This document shows, in pieces, positions 20,690 to 31,242 of a DNA stretch of 64,000 nt. Location: assembly GCF_000315915.1 (NCBI RefSeq), contig NC_020185.1, positions 1,240,001-1,304,000 of the forward strand, given 5' to 3'. Under the pieces are notes generated by a model. That model was not told the origin of the DNA and did not search any database. It saw only the letters and a program-made list of their open reading frames with translations. A program made the position numbers and the translations under genes. The number at the start of each line of letters is the position of its first letter. Positions within the stretch are counted from its first letter, which is position 1. This DNA is from Henningerozyma blattae CBS 6284 (taxonomy: Eukaryota; Ascomycota; Saccharomycetes; Saccharomycetales; Saccharomycetaceae).

Positions 20690-21445
20690 CTATAACACTT
20701 TTCCAAAAATGTGGAAAAATTTGGTTGAATGTATTATAATAAAACTTCTATCTTTGTCATTAGTTTTTTTTGATTTAATAATGGGAGTTGGTGTTGTACT
20801 CTTTTGTGAATTTTGGGTTCTATCTCTCTTCATGCTTACGTGTGATATATCAGTAAGTTCCTCAGCCACTGTCTTTGTATGTCTATTAGAATGAGATTTT
20901 ACACGAAGTTCTTTAGAAAAAGTGGCATTTGATCTACCGCTTATTTCAGCTGCTACAGTAGTGTTAGTTTGTTCTCTAATTTCATTAGCTACAGTTCTTT
21001 TGGACTTTTCTTTAATTTCACTTGCGACAGTGATTTTAGAATCTTCATTAATTTCTCTGGCCACTGTTATTTTTGATTTTTCTTTTATTTCATTTGCGAC
21101 AGTAATTTTAGAATCTTCATTGATTTCTTTGGCTACAGTTTTCACATGTTGAATCAAAGAACCTTCTTTTTCTTCTTCTAAATATCTTTCTAATTTTGTA
21201 ATCTTTATTTGCAACTTAAAAATATCATTTTGAAGCTTATTGTCCTTTCTTTTCCAAAAAGATATTTGATTAGATTTACTAGAAAGAGAAGTAATGGAGG
21301 AAATGGAAGTCGTTGGAGTCACTATGGTGCCTTTTTCTAGAAATTGTTGTTTTTTACTTAATTCCATCTTTAATTCATCGAAATGTTGTTGAATTGCATT
21401 TAAATTGGTATGGTTTGGTTCAATCTTGAAATCTTTGCTAGACAT
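20690..21445 (-). CDS. Unrecognised coiled-coil protein with 12-residue repeats
   Basis: 251 aa, ATG start, family not recognised. Residues 1-60 are Ser/Thr-rich after a short helix. Residues 64-100 are strongly charged and helix-forming (RKDNKLQNDIFKLQIKITKL, RYLEEEKEG). Residues 103-174 are six tandem 12-residue units of the form TVAxEIxEDSKI/TVAxEIKEKSKx, followed by two decayed units to about 203. Units alternate in a 24-residue super-repeat that is almost exactly duplicated (103-126 and 127-150). The C-terminus is Lys/Thr-rich and ends in a hydrophobic stretch (RSFIIIHSTKFFHIFGKVL). There is no transmembrane helix or known catalytic motif. I know no equivalent at this position in S. cerevisiae. 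It may be a fast-evolving or lineage-specific gene. Confidence 0.65.
   Translation of the reverse strand: MSSKDFKIEPNHTNLNAIQQHFDELKMELSKKQQFLEKGTIVTPTTSISSITSLSSKSNQISFWKRKDNKLQNDIFKLQIKITKLERYLEEEKEGSLIQHVKTVAKEINEDSKITVANEIKEKSKITVAREINEDSKITVASEIKEKSKRTVANEIREQTNTTVAAEISGRSNATFSKELRVKSHSNRHTKTVAEELTDISHVSMKRDRTQNSQKSTTPTPIIKSKKTNDKDRSFIIIHSTKFFHIFGKVL
20837..21139 (-). repeat. 36-base tandem coding repeats (72-base super-repeat)
   Basis: Coding DNA for the TVAxEI repeats. On the plus strand the pattern ATTTC...GCGACAGT / ...GCCACTGT recurs every 36 bases, and alternate units are more alike than neighbours. That implies duplication of a 72-base pair of units. Confidence 0.8.
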
Positions 21446-23871
21446 TTTGTAAATTTTCGTTTAAAAATAAAGTTAAATAGGAATATATTATTAAGAATAT
21501 GAGTTGTATTGTTTGGTGAAGATATAGAAAAACAATACTAAGAAGAGAGTCGAGGAACAAGATAATATTTATCCGTCAAGATTCAGATCGTTTATATATC
21601 ATTATAAATCAGACTAAAATATACGGATGTGTCATTAAACTACCAGTTGTTGTATTATACTCTAGACAATATACATTATGTATATCCTATATTGGTTATT
21701 CTCCGCCAACTTAAATCTCGAGTTTGATTATTAAATAACTGTTGCTAGCTCCATTATCAGTTACTTAGCCAGTAATTATAGTAATTCTTGGCAAGTATGT
21801 TAGCTAAGATTTCGCGGAAGCGGAGGCGGAAGCGGATGGCAGATGTATAGTAGTCGGAATATCCCCTTTAAGAACACCGACACTTAAAATCTCTTTATAA
21901 TAGAATACTAATGTTGACAGATATTTTCAAAGTTCTTGGCCAGCTTTCCTTTTAATGAAAAATAAAGGTCACAATAAGCTCCAGATGCATAGATGGTTTA
22001 AGAACTTGGGTTACCAACTTGTAAGAAGTGTGATGTTTATAAGACGTGTATCTTATATTCGGCAGAAGCAGAATACGGCAAAACAAAGGTACTGTTATTT
22101 TATACGAGGTACACGATTTAAAAAGGAGCGTACCCAGCTACTTTATTACTAGTTAGCTTAGGAATTAATCCTTGTCAGTGAAATATTGTTTTTCTTAAGA
22201 TTTAAATTCTTGGCTTTGAATGTTATGTTTTATTGTCTTGTGTAATTCCGTTTATAGAAAAGAATCTGTCCTAATCATTCACATGAACTATTTTTTTTAT
22301 AATTACTAAAAATTTATTTATAAATCTTCCTTTTTCATTAATAAGCTTCTCACAAGAATGGTTGCTTATACTCTAAAACAATCTTGCTCCGGTGAAAGAT
22401 ATTACTAGGTAGCTAATCGCAGGGTAGAAGCAGTCACGTTAAATGATATATCCAGTATTTTTTTTTTTGCTTACAATATATAATTTGTGGAACCAGAACT
22501 TTATGAGAAAAATTTTTAATTAATACTGGAGAATAATAAAAATTAAAATTCACAGAGAGTTAATCACTTTTATAAACTATTATCTAAGATTAATATATAA
22601 AGTTACTCGGTACTATACATAAACAAATTTAAGTTTTTTTGAAATATATGAACGAATATCCTTATAGGCTAACCAGAATTGAATATTTTGCCCTATAATT
22701 TTATTTCAGAGTCATTTATTTTGTTACTACTAGCTCTATCCGGCAAGATTATTCTATAAAAGATTAGTAACTTCAATTTAAACAAAAGTTACTAAAACAG
22801 GTTCGTTGGTTGTGGAAAATGCATTATTTATTATCCTGGATAGGTTTTATACATAACATTTCAATATCTATAATGCTATAGGGGAGTTATTTTAAACACC
22901 ACCTAGTCAGTAGTTGCATAGTTGAAATTATGTTTGTGAGCTTTTAAGAATAAAGTAAAACAAACAAAAAATACTTTTCTTATCGCATATAAATTATTCG
23001 TTGTTCTTTTTAGGAAAGAAGAATACATAAAAATTGATAAAATAAACTATTTAACTGATCAAAATTTTTAATCTTAGAAAATATATAAAACTTATTTTGA
23101 AATTTTTTTGATTGCAAAATAGTAATAGTTTATATGTCTATTGTTATTTAATTTCAAATTTTCTATTAGAATAAAATCGTATTTCCGATTCATAGGTATA
23201 GTACTACAAATTCAATTTTTAATCGGATCTTATCGAAAATTAAATTATAGTTTTTAAAGATTATTACAATATTAATATTTTATATTTATTAACTAATTTA
23301 AAAATTTATTTTTTTAAACTTATCAACACCAGAAAAATTGAATAATTTCTTTTAATAACTAATAATTTTTAAACTAAAATTAAACAATCAGGAATAAATT
23401 TCCTAATTAGGAAAACCCAACTGTCAAAAAGAGCTTATCTCAAGAATTTATTTAAAATTTTCACTATTCTTACACATAATTATTATTAATGAAAGCCTTA
23501 GGTCATCTTCAGAAATATCAATTTTATCGGTATTCTATTTATTCAATTAAAAATATTAAGCAATTAATTGTCTATCATATATATGTCCGAAGATAATTAA
23601 TTATAGCCGAAGGTATAAATTTATATCCAGGCATCTCAAATCCCAACCTTATAAAAGACATATGCGAAGAAAAAAATAAAGTAAAAGTATTATTGAGTAG
23701 AAATAAGTTATTTGCTAGTAATAAGGTTGCTGAACTAAAACAAAATATAAATAGAGGATATATTATTTACAATACCAAGATTAAAGATTAACTCTTATGA
23801 AAAAACGCTAAGAAAAACGAATTAAAACATCAAAATCAAAATCAAAATCGAAAAAAAAAAACAGCAACATT
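21446..23871. other. 2.4-kb gene-free stretch
   Basis: Large AT-rich region between divergent genes. It contains a four-unit GCGGA(A/G/T) array at 21814-21837 about 370 bases upstream of the repeat-protein gene, and a (CAAAAT)n-like run just before the next gene (about 23829-23850). A 65-codon open frame at 21955-22152 has an ATG but no family features. No tRNA, LTR or pseudogene could be identified. Unusually long for this gene density. Confidence 0.6.
21814..21837. repeat. GCGGAA-type hexamer array (x4)
   Basis: Four consecutive hexamers GCGGAA, GCGGAG, GCGGAA, GCGGAT in AT-rich surroundings, about 370 bases upstream of the repeat-protein gene. CGG triplets are the half-sites of fungal zinc-cluster activators, so a regulatory role is possible but unproven. 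Confidence 0.6.
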
Positions 23872-24456
23872 ATGCCTTTTGCCAATCCTGCTTTAACATC
23901 TATCATTAACCGTCGTACACTATACAAATTAAAGCCTACTTTACCAACTGGTTTGACTTTGAAACAAATTCAAGATGCTGTTCATGAAGTTGTTAAACAC
24001 ACCCCTACTGCTCATAATTCTCAACCAAACCGTGCCATTATTTTAACTGGTAAGTCTCATCATAAAATATGGGATCATGTTGTTAAAGAAATGGGTGAAA
24101 ACTCACTAGGTGTTAGACGTCCAACTTCAGTTAGAGATGAAGCGTTTGGGTCTGTTTTTTTCTTTATTGATGAAGCTATTACTAGGAAGTTACAGAAAGA
24201 ATTTCCAAAACACGATTTCACATTTCCGTTATTTGATGAACAGGTTACAGGCGCTGCTCAAATCCAGACTTGGACAGTTTTACAATCGATGGGATTAGGG
24301 GCTCATTTACAACATTATAATTTCTTCATTGATGATTCATTACCAGAAGATATTCCAAAAAGTTGGAAATTAAAAGGCCAATTAGTATTTGGTACCCCAA
24401 TTGCTGGTCCAAGAGAAAAGATTTTCCAAGACAATCCAATTAAAATCTATGATTAA
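23872..24456 (+). CDS. Frm2/Hbn1-type nitroreductase
   Basis: 194 aa, full length for the family. The flavin-site start INRRTLYKLKPTLPTG is followed by HTPTAHNSQPNRAIIL, HHKIWDHVVKEMG, RRPTSVRDEAFGSVFFFID, FDEQVTGAAQIQTWTVLQSMGLGAHLQHYN, DIPKSWKLKGQLVFGTP and KIFQDNPIKIYD. It keeps the NSQPNR motif typical of Hbn1, unlike the NCQLNR copies. It is the only copy on the plus strand. It may equate to HBN1 or FRM2, but the assignment of individual paralogs is not possible here. Confidence 0.92.
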   Translation: MPFANPALTSIINRRTLYKLKPTLPTGLTLKQIQDAVHEVVKHTPTAHNSQPNRAIILTGKSHHKIWDHVVKEMGENSLGVRRPTSVRDEAFGSVFFFIDEAITRKLQKEFPKHDFTFPLFDEQVTGAAQIQTWTVLQSMGLGAHLQHYNFFIDDSLPEDIPKSWKLKGQLVFGTPIAGPREKIFQDNPIKIYD

Positions 24457-24936
24457 AAGCATTATTATTCTTATTATTCTTATTCTTCTTCTTCTTCTTA
24501 TTATTATTATTTTTTTTTTTTTTTCAATTCTTTTTGTACAATAAAATCAATTACTCAAGTGTATTCTTCTTATACTTTTATTACATTAAATACTTTTAAA
24601 TTCAAAACATATTTTTTAATCTACATGTAAAAATTTCATATGCTGTATTTCTTTTCCCAAATAGGTAAATATGGAGAGAATTTAACCTAATTTGGTACAT
24701 ATATATATTTACAGAGCCTCCAGATATCAAATAAAACAATAAAAACTTGTATATAGTATAGTTTTAAACAAATATGTTTGAATCGTAATTAATAATTAGA
24801 TATATATACGTATATATTCTCTAAGGGACATGCAAGTTTTATTCTAATGAAATATTTAATGTTTCAAAAATTAAATGTAACGTGATCAATCTATTGAAAC
24901 CTCTATAAATTCATGACATTCCAAAGGGTAACTAAT
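24457..24936. other. Convergent intergenic region between two nitroreductases
   Basis: 480 bases. Starts with a (TTATTC/TTCTTC)n pyrimidine microsatellite (about 24463-24523) right after the upstream gene, then AT-rich DNA. No gene seen. Confidence 0.6.
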
Positions 24937-25503
24937 CTAATAAACTTTGACCGGGTTTTCGACATATTCTTTAACATCAGCTTGACCGGTTGGTAAACCA
25001 AAACATAATTGAGACTTAACAACCCAACTTTTTGGAATATCGGCTGGTAAAGCATCTTGAACAAATTGATTGAAATGTTGTAAGTTGGCACCCATACCCA
25101 TAGATTCCACAGCTACCCAGGATTGGACTTGAGCAGCACCAGAAACTTGTTCACCGAATAATGGTAATAAGTCATGATGAGCTGGGTATTCATTTTGTAG
25201 CTTCCTAGTGACGGCTTCATCGACAAAGAAAACAACAGTACCAAAAGTTTCATCTCTTTCTGCAATAGCTCTTCTAGCACCATTAGTAGCCTTAGCAACA
25301 CTATCCCAAACCTTCTTATGAGCATCACCAGTTAAGATAATAGCACGGTTTAATTGACAGTTGAAATGAGTTGGAACGTCTCTAACAATCGTTTGTATAG
25401 CTGCTTGCACAGTGTCAATAGAAATACCAGATGGTAATTCTGGTTTTAAGTTGTAGATGGTACGTCTTTCAGAAATTGGCTTTAAATATTGAGAGTAAGA
25501 CAT
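24937..25503 (-). CDS. Frm2/Hbn1-type nitroreductase
   Basis: 188 aa, intact. Sequence order: LKPISERRTIYNLKPELPSG, VPTHFNCQLNRAIIL, HKKVWDSVAKATNGARR, RDETFGTVVFFVDEAVTRKL, GEQVSGAAQVQSWVAVESMGMGANLQHFN, DIPKSWVVKSQLCFGLPTG and ending ENPVKVY. This is the closest relative of the interrupted copy at 19474-19974 and shows what the intact C-terminus looks like (KSQLCFG, with TCT for Ser where the other copy has TAA). Both have Cys instead of Ser in the FN(S/C)Q motif. Confidence 0.92.
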   Translation of the reverse strand: MSYSQYLKPISERRTIYNLKPELPSGISIDTVQAAIQTIVRDVPTHFNCQLNRAIILTGDAHKKVWDSVAKATNGARRAIAERDETFGTVVFFVDEAVTRKLQNEYPAHHDLLPLFGEQVSGAAQVQSWVAVESMGMGANLQHFNQFVQDALPADIPKSWVVKSQLCFGLPTGQADVKEYVENPVKVY

Positions 25504-26356
25504 TTTAATAATTTGGTTTTGGATATAATTGAAATTGATTGATGATATTTTTTTGTACTATTTATTATTTCATATAAATAAAATAACAATTGAAATTAAG
25601 TTCCAAGATGTACAAAATATATATGGCTTATATACAAATTTCAAGCGGTAGAATTAACACGATCTAGAGTACTGATTTCATAGTCATAATCTCATCTGCC
25701 ATGGTTTACTGTTTGTTTTTTTTTCTTTTTTTTAGCTAGAAACTAGTGAAGACTCTGAAATTTACTACAACCTTAATCTATTTTTTTTATCATTATTGTA
25801 ATATTACTAAGATCACCACATTTTCCTGTAAAAAAGATTTTCAGATGAGAATAGTCCCCACTTACAAAACATTCCCGAGAGCAGCTATTATTACCAGAAG
25901 CGGACATCTGTTTTACACTTTTTTACACCTGGAAATAGTAGTATGCTGAAACAAATGCCATTCTCATCTCAGAATGTTTAGATTGATGAACAAATAACAT
26001 CCAAGGACAGAATTAGAAATGATAACAATATAATATCGTGATAGTGTAGTAACTTTAGTAATAGGTGTAGCAACATGCGTGTTATAGATTAAGAGCAATA
26101 GACAAGCAATACTAGATGCTTTAGAAATGTGGTGAAGAAATGCAAATAAGGCACTGAAACATAGTGCCATTGCATAATAGTTATTTGAAAAAAGAATTAA
26201 AGGTTACATAATTTTATAAAAAGAAATATATATATATAATAATTATGAACATTAATCTTCTCTCAAATGAAATTTTTTTAATTTATCATCAGATTTGAAT
26301 ATTTTAGAATATTAATAGAGAAAAAAAAGAACTACGACGCGCTATGAAGTTTAAAT
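25504..26356. other. Intergenic region between two minus-strand nitroreductases
   Basis: 850 bases, promoter of the 24937-25503 gene and 3' end of the next. AT-rich with mixed tracts. No gene supported. Confidence 0.5.
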
Positions 26357-26938
26357 TTATTCGTAAACTTTAACTGGGTTGCTGGCGTATTCTTTTTCAC
26401 CAGCTGGAGCAGCTGGAACACCGAAGTTCAATTGAGCTTGTAAAACCCAGTTCTTTGGAATATCAGCTGGTAAAGCAGCTTCAACTAATTGGTTGTAATG
26501 TTGTAAGTGACCACCTAAACCAATGGCTTCCAAAGCAGTCCAGGCTTGGATTTGAACGGCACCAGAGGACTGGTCAGCCCAAACTGGGAAAGCATCCTTG
26601 TAAATGGCAAATTGAGATTGCATATTCTTGGTAACACTAGAGTCAGTGAAGAAAAGGACGGAACCGAAAGCTTCATCTCTAATGGAAGCTGGTCTCTTGG
26701 CACCGTCCCCATTACCAATAGCCTTAACGACACTGTCCCAGACCTTGGTCTTAGTAGCACCGGTAATGATAACAGCACGGTTTGGTTGAGAGTTGAAAGC
26801 AGATGGGGTTTCCTTGACAATTTCTTGAACAATGGATTGGATATCCTTCAAAGTAACATTGGATGGCAAAACTGGTTTCAAAGCGTAAATTGTACGACGT
26901 TGAGCAATTGGTTTCAAAATTGGAGAGGCGGCAGACAT
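26357..26938 (-). CDS. HBN1: Nitroreductase, closest to Hbn1
   Basis: 193 aa, the same length as S. cerevisiae Hbn1 and Frm2. The sequence is the most Hbn1-like of the four: AQRRTIYALKPVLPSNVTLKDIQSIVQ, KETPSAFNSQPNRAVIITG, TKVWDSVVKAIG, KRPASIRDEAFGSVLFFTD, SSGAVQIQAWTALEAIGLGGHLQHYN, DIPKNWVLQAQLNFGVPAAP and GEKEYASNPVKVYE. Its codon usage is more biased (more highly expressed type) than the other copies. It sits immediately before the AGP1/GNP1-type permeases, as HBN1/FRM2 do before AGP1 in S. cerevisiae, so this is probably the ancestral-position copy. Confidence 0.93.
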   Translation of the reverse strand: MSAASPILKPIAQRRTIYALKPVLPSNVTLKDIQSIVQEIVKETPSAFNSQPNRAVIITGATKTKVWDSVVKAIGNGDGAKRPASIRDEAFGSVLFFTDSSVTKNMQSQFAIYKDAFPVWADQSSGAVQIQAWTALEAIGLGGHLQHYNQLVEAALPADIPKNWVLQAQLNFGVPAAPAGEKEYASNPVKVYE

Positions 26939-27961
26939 TTCGATGAAGTTTTTTTTTGGTGGTTTTTTGTTTGTTGTATTAAAGCAACTGAGTTGATCTA
27001 TTTATAAATTAATTACAAAGAACGTATAGAACGAAAGATCAATTGTTATAAGATGTGATCAATATATGCTTGCTATTTATATGCAATATTTCGTATGCCA
27101 ACATCTATCCAACAATTATAACCATTCAATAGGTTACGTATGTTGAACCTACGTGTTTTATTTTAAGTACCATGACAACCATTACCTAAACGGTATTAGG
27201 TTTTGATATAATTAATCAGCAAACTGAGTAATATTATATCTTTTACTTAGTTTGGCGTCATCAAAAGATCAATATTTTCTGAAATCTCGGATATTCACCT
27301 CGTGAGAAATCTCTATAGGTGTAATCTAGGTATATCAGGTGTGTACTGCGTTTTCTGTGCTACACTTGCCAGAATCGGATCCGTTAGGGGGAAAAAAATA
27401 GTGGCTTCTGCCAAATATCTAATGGCTAATTATTTGAAACTAAACTACATCAAGTAAACGTGATCTTAAAGGGGCGGAAAAATTAATCAGCATACAAGAT
27501 TGTAATATTAGTAATATTAGCAAACAATGAAAATGTATACATGAACATAAATAGACATATATATATATATGTCTAGATGACGACTGTTTCATTTGTGATT
27601 GATAATTGATAATTTATCAGGTATGTATGTATGGTAGTATAACTATTAATAGTAAATTATTCATATATGCTTAAAAATTAAAAAAGGGATAAAATGTGAT
27701 TGATTATACTTGAAGGAATGTTAGTTGAAATCAATGGGTAAAAAAAAACAGAATAACAACATTAGGTTGCTATGTGTGTGAAATAAACATTAAGACAAAG
27801 AATACATGATAGTATATGTTTGGGACATTAGAAAATAAAAGCTGACACGTTTAGATTTACGTGAAGTAGAATTTAAAGAAAAAAAAGGGATGAGAGGGGA
27901 GGGGGGAGTGAATGCAGAATTGTGAGTAAATTTTAATTTTTTAATATTTTTTTTTGTGCTG
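26939..27961. other. Intergenic region HBN1/permease
   Basis: About 1 kb holding the HBN1 promoter and the 3' end of the permease. It contains a TATATATATA stretch near 27557-27570 within a short imperfect inverted repeat (AGACATATAT...ATATGTCT, about 27551-27574). No gene seen. Confidence 0.5.
27551..27574. repeat. Short inverted repeat around a TA tract
   Basis: AGACATATAT and ATATATGTCT form a self-complementary block that could fold as a hairpin or cruciform. It lies in the HBN1-upstream/permease-downstream spacer. Function unknown. Confidence 0.55.
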
Positions 27962-29992
27962 TTAACACCAGAATGCAGCGACTCTCTTCCATTTTGGACC
28001 ATTTCTTAATTTTTCTCTATACTCCTCATCTTCTTGACGTAACAGTTCTTCATCATATATAGTTCTATGTGAGATCAGATCAATATCCTTTGCTCTAATG
28101 AATAATCTCCAGTCACGTTTCCAAATCTTGTAACCGAAATAGAATACAATTAGGATAGGCATGGCCAAGTAGTTGGAGAAGAAACTATTAGCATCTGGGG
28201 TATGAGTCCCCATTGGTACCAATGCAACCCAAAATTGTGCTATCAAAGCTAAAATCATCATAATGGCAGCATAAAGAGACCCCAAAATGCCGGTTTGGGA
28301 CAAATACCCCATTTCTCCTAGGGATCTACCTTGGACCTTCATGGCTCTTCTGAATCTTAAATGGGATAGGCAAATGGCAAACCAAGTAAACAATTGGGAT
28401 AAACCAGCAATAGCCATTAACCAAGTGAAAACTTCTGTTTCCTTTGGAGAAGTAGCACAAAAGGCAATGACAGCAATGACAGCTGAACAGCACATGGCAA
28501 TCAAAGGTCTACCTTCACGATCGACATAATCGAAGATCTTAGGAGCACTACCTTGTTGAGCCAAACTCATCAATAAACGAGAAGATGAATAGAAGGCAGA
28601 ATTACCCACAGAGATAACAGAAATCAAAATAACTGCATTAACAAAATGTTGAGCTACACGAACACCATGTAAAGAAATAGCCAAGACGTAAGGAGAGGCC
28701 TTTGTAGCAGAACCACCTGAACCTAATAATTGATCAGAATCGTATGGAACTAAAAATCCAATCAAAATGATGGTATTTAAGAAAATGACTAACACTCTGT
28801 AGATAATTTTTTTTGCTGCAGATGGGATGGCCTTTCTTGGATTAGATTGTTCAGCTGCAGTTAAAGCGATAAATTCAGTAGCACCAAATGCGAAAGCTGC
28901 GGTAACAAAAGTATCCATAACACCTTTAAATCTTTCAATCTTGGTTTGACCTCTAAATGCACCTGGATCATTCCAATACTTGGCACCAATATAACCATCA
29001 GTACCAGCCGCACCTGTATCGATACAAATAGCCAAGATGAAAAACCCACAAATCATGAGAACTTTACAAGTATTGAAAATAAATTCAGCCTCGGCATAAC
29101 CTTTAGCACCAAAGAAATTAATCAACAGAATCAACACATAAAAGATAACAACAAATACATCAGGATCCACTTTAGTGGTCCAATATTGAATAGTCATAGA
29201 CGCAGTAACTAATTCCAAGGGACAAACACAAAGCCATTGAATACAATAAACCCATGCGACGGCAAAATTAAAACCAGGATCTACTAAAAAGCTAGGAAAC
29301 GTATTGAAAGAACCAGTCAAATTACCATAAGCAACAGCCATTTCACCACAAGCTTGAATGATACAATAGATACAAGTACCCATAATACCATAACCGATAA
29401 CTAAAGGAGCAGGACCTGCAGCAGCTAATGGCTTGGCATTACCAACCAATAAACCAGTACCAATACCTGTCCCCAGGGACATCATAATGACATGTCTTGG
29501 CTTAATAGTTTGTCTCAATTCAGCATTAGAATCTTCCTTTTTTTGACCTGGTAAAAGTTCTTCATCTTGTATCGTAGTGCCAATCAATTCCACTTGTTGT
29601 TTATTTTCTAGATCATCTATATAAATATCTGGTCCGACTTTTTGATCGTCTTCTAGACCATTGGAGAATGGAGAAGACCGTTGGTATTGGTTATTACCAG
29701 GATACTCAGTAGGTTCATCTTTGGATGGAGCAATGGTAATTCGGTCTACGTTTGCCAATGAACTTTCATCATGATGTTCTGCTCTTTTAAACCCTTCCAA
29801 GAAGTTTCTAATTCTTTTATTTTTAATATTCGATATAAAATCTTTCTGTGAAGAGTTTTGTGAAGAATCAGATCCATTATTAGTGTCTATCGACCCATCG
29901 TCGTAAGAAAATCGGTCTTGTGTCACATTTTCTGTAGTAATATCCTGTAGTGAATTAACACTTGTGCTATCACCTTTAAAATAATTTTTCAT
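27962..29992 (-). CDS. AGP1: Broad-specificity amino-acid permease, Agp1/Gnp1 type (copy 1)
   Basis: Plasma-membrane amino acid/proton symporter of the yeast AAT family. 676 aa (S. cerevisiae Agp1 633, Gnp1 663). A long hydrophilic N-terminus contains [16 protein letters not shown], matching the Agp1 RRFFDSFKRAD segment. The twelve-helix core begins at about residue 165 with [23 protein letters not shown]. Hallmarks are [55 protein letters not shown] and [12 protein letters not shown]. The C-terminus ends [14 protein letters not shown], the palmitoylation-type FWC tail. It is tandem with copy 2, with which it shares near-identical tracts. I cannot separate AGP1 from GNP1. Confidence 0.93.
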   Translation of the reverse strand: MKNYFKGDSTSVNSLQDITTENVTQDRFSYDDGSIDTNNGSDSSQNSSQKDFISNIKNKRIRNFLEGFKRAEHHDESSLANVDRITIAPSKDEPTEYPGNNQYQRSSPFSNGLEDDQKVGPDIYIDDLENKQQVELIGTTIQDEELLPGQKKEDSNAELRQTIKPRHVIMMSLGTGIGTGLLVGNAKPLAAAGPAPLVIGYGIMGTCIYCIIQACGEMAVAYGNLTGSFNTFPSFLVDPGFNFAVAWVYCIQWLCVCPLELVTASMTIQYWTTKVDPDVFVVIFYVLILLINFFGAKGYAEAEFIFNTCKVLMICGFFILAICIDTGAAGTDGYIGAKYWNDPGAFRGQTKIERFKGVMDTFVTAAFAFGATEFIALTAAEQSNPRKAIPSAAKKIIYRVLVIFLNTIILIGFLVPYDSDQLLGSGGSATKASPYVLAISLHGVRVAQHFVNAVILISVISVGNSAFYSSSRLLMSLAQQGSAPKIFDYVDREGRPLIAMCCSAVIAVIAFCATSPKETEVFTWLMAIAGLSQLFTWFAICLSHLRFRRAMKVQGRSLGEMGYLSQTGILGSLYAAIMMILALIAQFWVALVPMGTHTPDANSFFSNYLAMPILIVFYFGYKIWKRDWRLFIRAKDIDLISHRTIYDEELLRQEDEEYREKLRNGPKWKRVAAFWC
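28818..29187 (-). repeat. Gene-conversion tracts shared with the second permease
   Basis: 28818-29014 matches 32461-32657 at 195 of 197 bases, and 29082-29187 matches 32725-32830 at 106 of 106, separated by a clearly diverged stretch. Identity at third codon positions inside otherwise diverged paralogs indicates recent conversion. Confidence 0.8.
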
Positions 29993-30810
29993 TCCTTTTT
30001 TTCTTAATCAGAAGTAAATGAAGCTGATGAGAATTTCTAATATTAATTCAAAATAATATTTATATATAACACCCCGGGAATAGCTTGCTTATCCGTATTA
30101 TTATGAATATGATTAGTATTATTATTATTATTATTATACTAATGCTAATACAATACACCAGGACAATATGATATAGAAGATAAAATATTTGATTAATATT
30201 ATATAGATACGAGTGGAAGGGAAACAAGGGGAATAAGGAAGAAGAAGAGGAAGAAAGTATGGGTATCCCTTGAGAAAAGGAGAAACAGCTATAAAATTTC
30301 CAACCTATGTTAGTGTATATGTTTATATATATATAATGATCTTTTTACAGATTATTTCAATTTAATAGAAAAAAAAGAGAGAGCATTGGTTAGTAATGTC
30401 GGTAGCGACGGAATTAATCTAACAAGAGTTTATTTGACTATCTATTTTCTTTTTTTTTTCTTTTCTCTTTAACATTCATAATAATGGCTAATTAAAAGAA
30501 GTAAGGAATAATAAAAAGAGTATATCTTTTGGGCACATTACTGATGTTTATCATGATAAATTATAATATATGGTATTATAATTTCTTAAATGAATGTTTT
30601 TCCCAGATAAGGGCCAGTTGTAGAGTATATTGCGTAGCGAGTATTTCCTAGTATATCGGGGTCAGCATTTCTTTTTTTAAATGCTCGAATGTTGGTATTT
30701 CTACCGAAGGTACGGGGCACAGCCACAGAATTGCTCGCACAGAATGGCAATTGAACCCTCGGAAATTTCTTTTTCTCATTCGGGAGTTTCTTTTCCGTCT
30801 CGGCGAAAAT

Positions 30811-30835
30811 CCCCGATTTCCCCGAATTTCCCCGA
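30811..30835. promoter_or_regulatory. Three phased CCCCGA boxes
   Basis: CCCCGA occurs at 30811, 30820 and 30830, i.e. every 9-10 bases, so all three face the same side of the helix. It lies about 830 bases upstream of permease copy 1. The cognate factor is unknown; a C2H2 stress or glucose-repression factor is possible. Confidence 0.4.
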
Positions 30836-31170
30836 TCGGTTCCGTCCGAAACAACGCTGCACTCCCGGTGGAAAAAGAAACGGTCGCAGACAGCGCACGT
30901 GATGCCGGAAATGTTGCGAAAATTGCCGAGTGACTAGCGATAAGTTCCGAAGTCTGTATTTAAATCCTCGATGGCGGCTGGATATTGTGGTCACGCACAG
31001 AGCCCCTATAAGAAAACATGACGCGTCAGAAATTATAGTGTAAATCTAAAAATATCCTAATGAATTATAAATTCGTGAACTTTAAATTGTGAATTGTCAA
31101 ATGTGTAAATACGATTGTAATACGAAACGAAATAATTGGCATTATCATGTTTCTAAAAGTAAATGGACTA

Positions 31171-31242
31171 ACCACAGCCGTGACCACAGCCGTGACCACA
31201 GCCGTTAACATAGACGAGAACATTGCAATAAACACAGCCGTT
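31171..31242. promoter_or_regulatory. 12-base direct repeat (CGGCTGTGGTCA on the minus strand)
   Basis: Three perfect or near-perfect copies end to end at 31171-31206 (ACCACAGCCGTG on the plus strand) and a related fourth copy at about 31232-31242. CGGC-containing repeats are a feature of the amino-acid-responsive elements of yeast permease genes (Stp1/2, Dal81). A link to permease copy 1 is an inference. Confidence 0.5.

Noticed and set aside
21955..22152. 65-codon open frame with ATG in the 2.4-kb gap
   Set aside because: Basic and featureless, no Kozak-like context or family motif; expected by chance in this length of DNA.
27953..27970. Readthrough context at the permease copy 1 stop (TAA CAG CAC)
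   Set aside because: The first codon fits CAR, but the second does not fit NBA, and no conserved extension follows; the protein already ends in the normal FWC.
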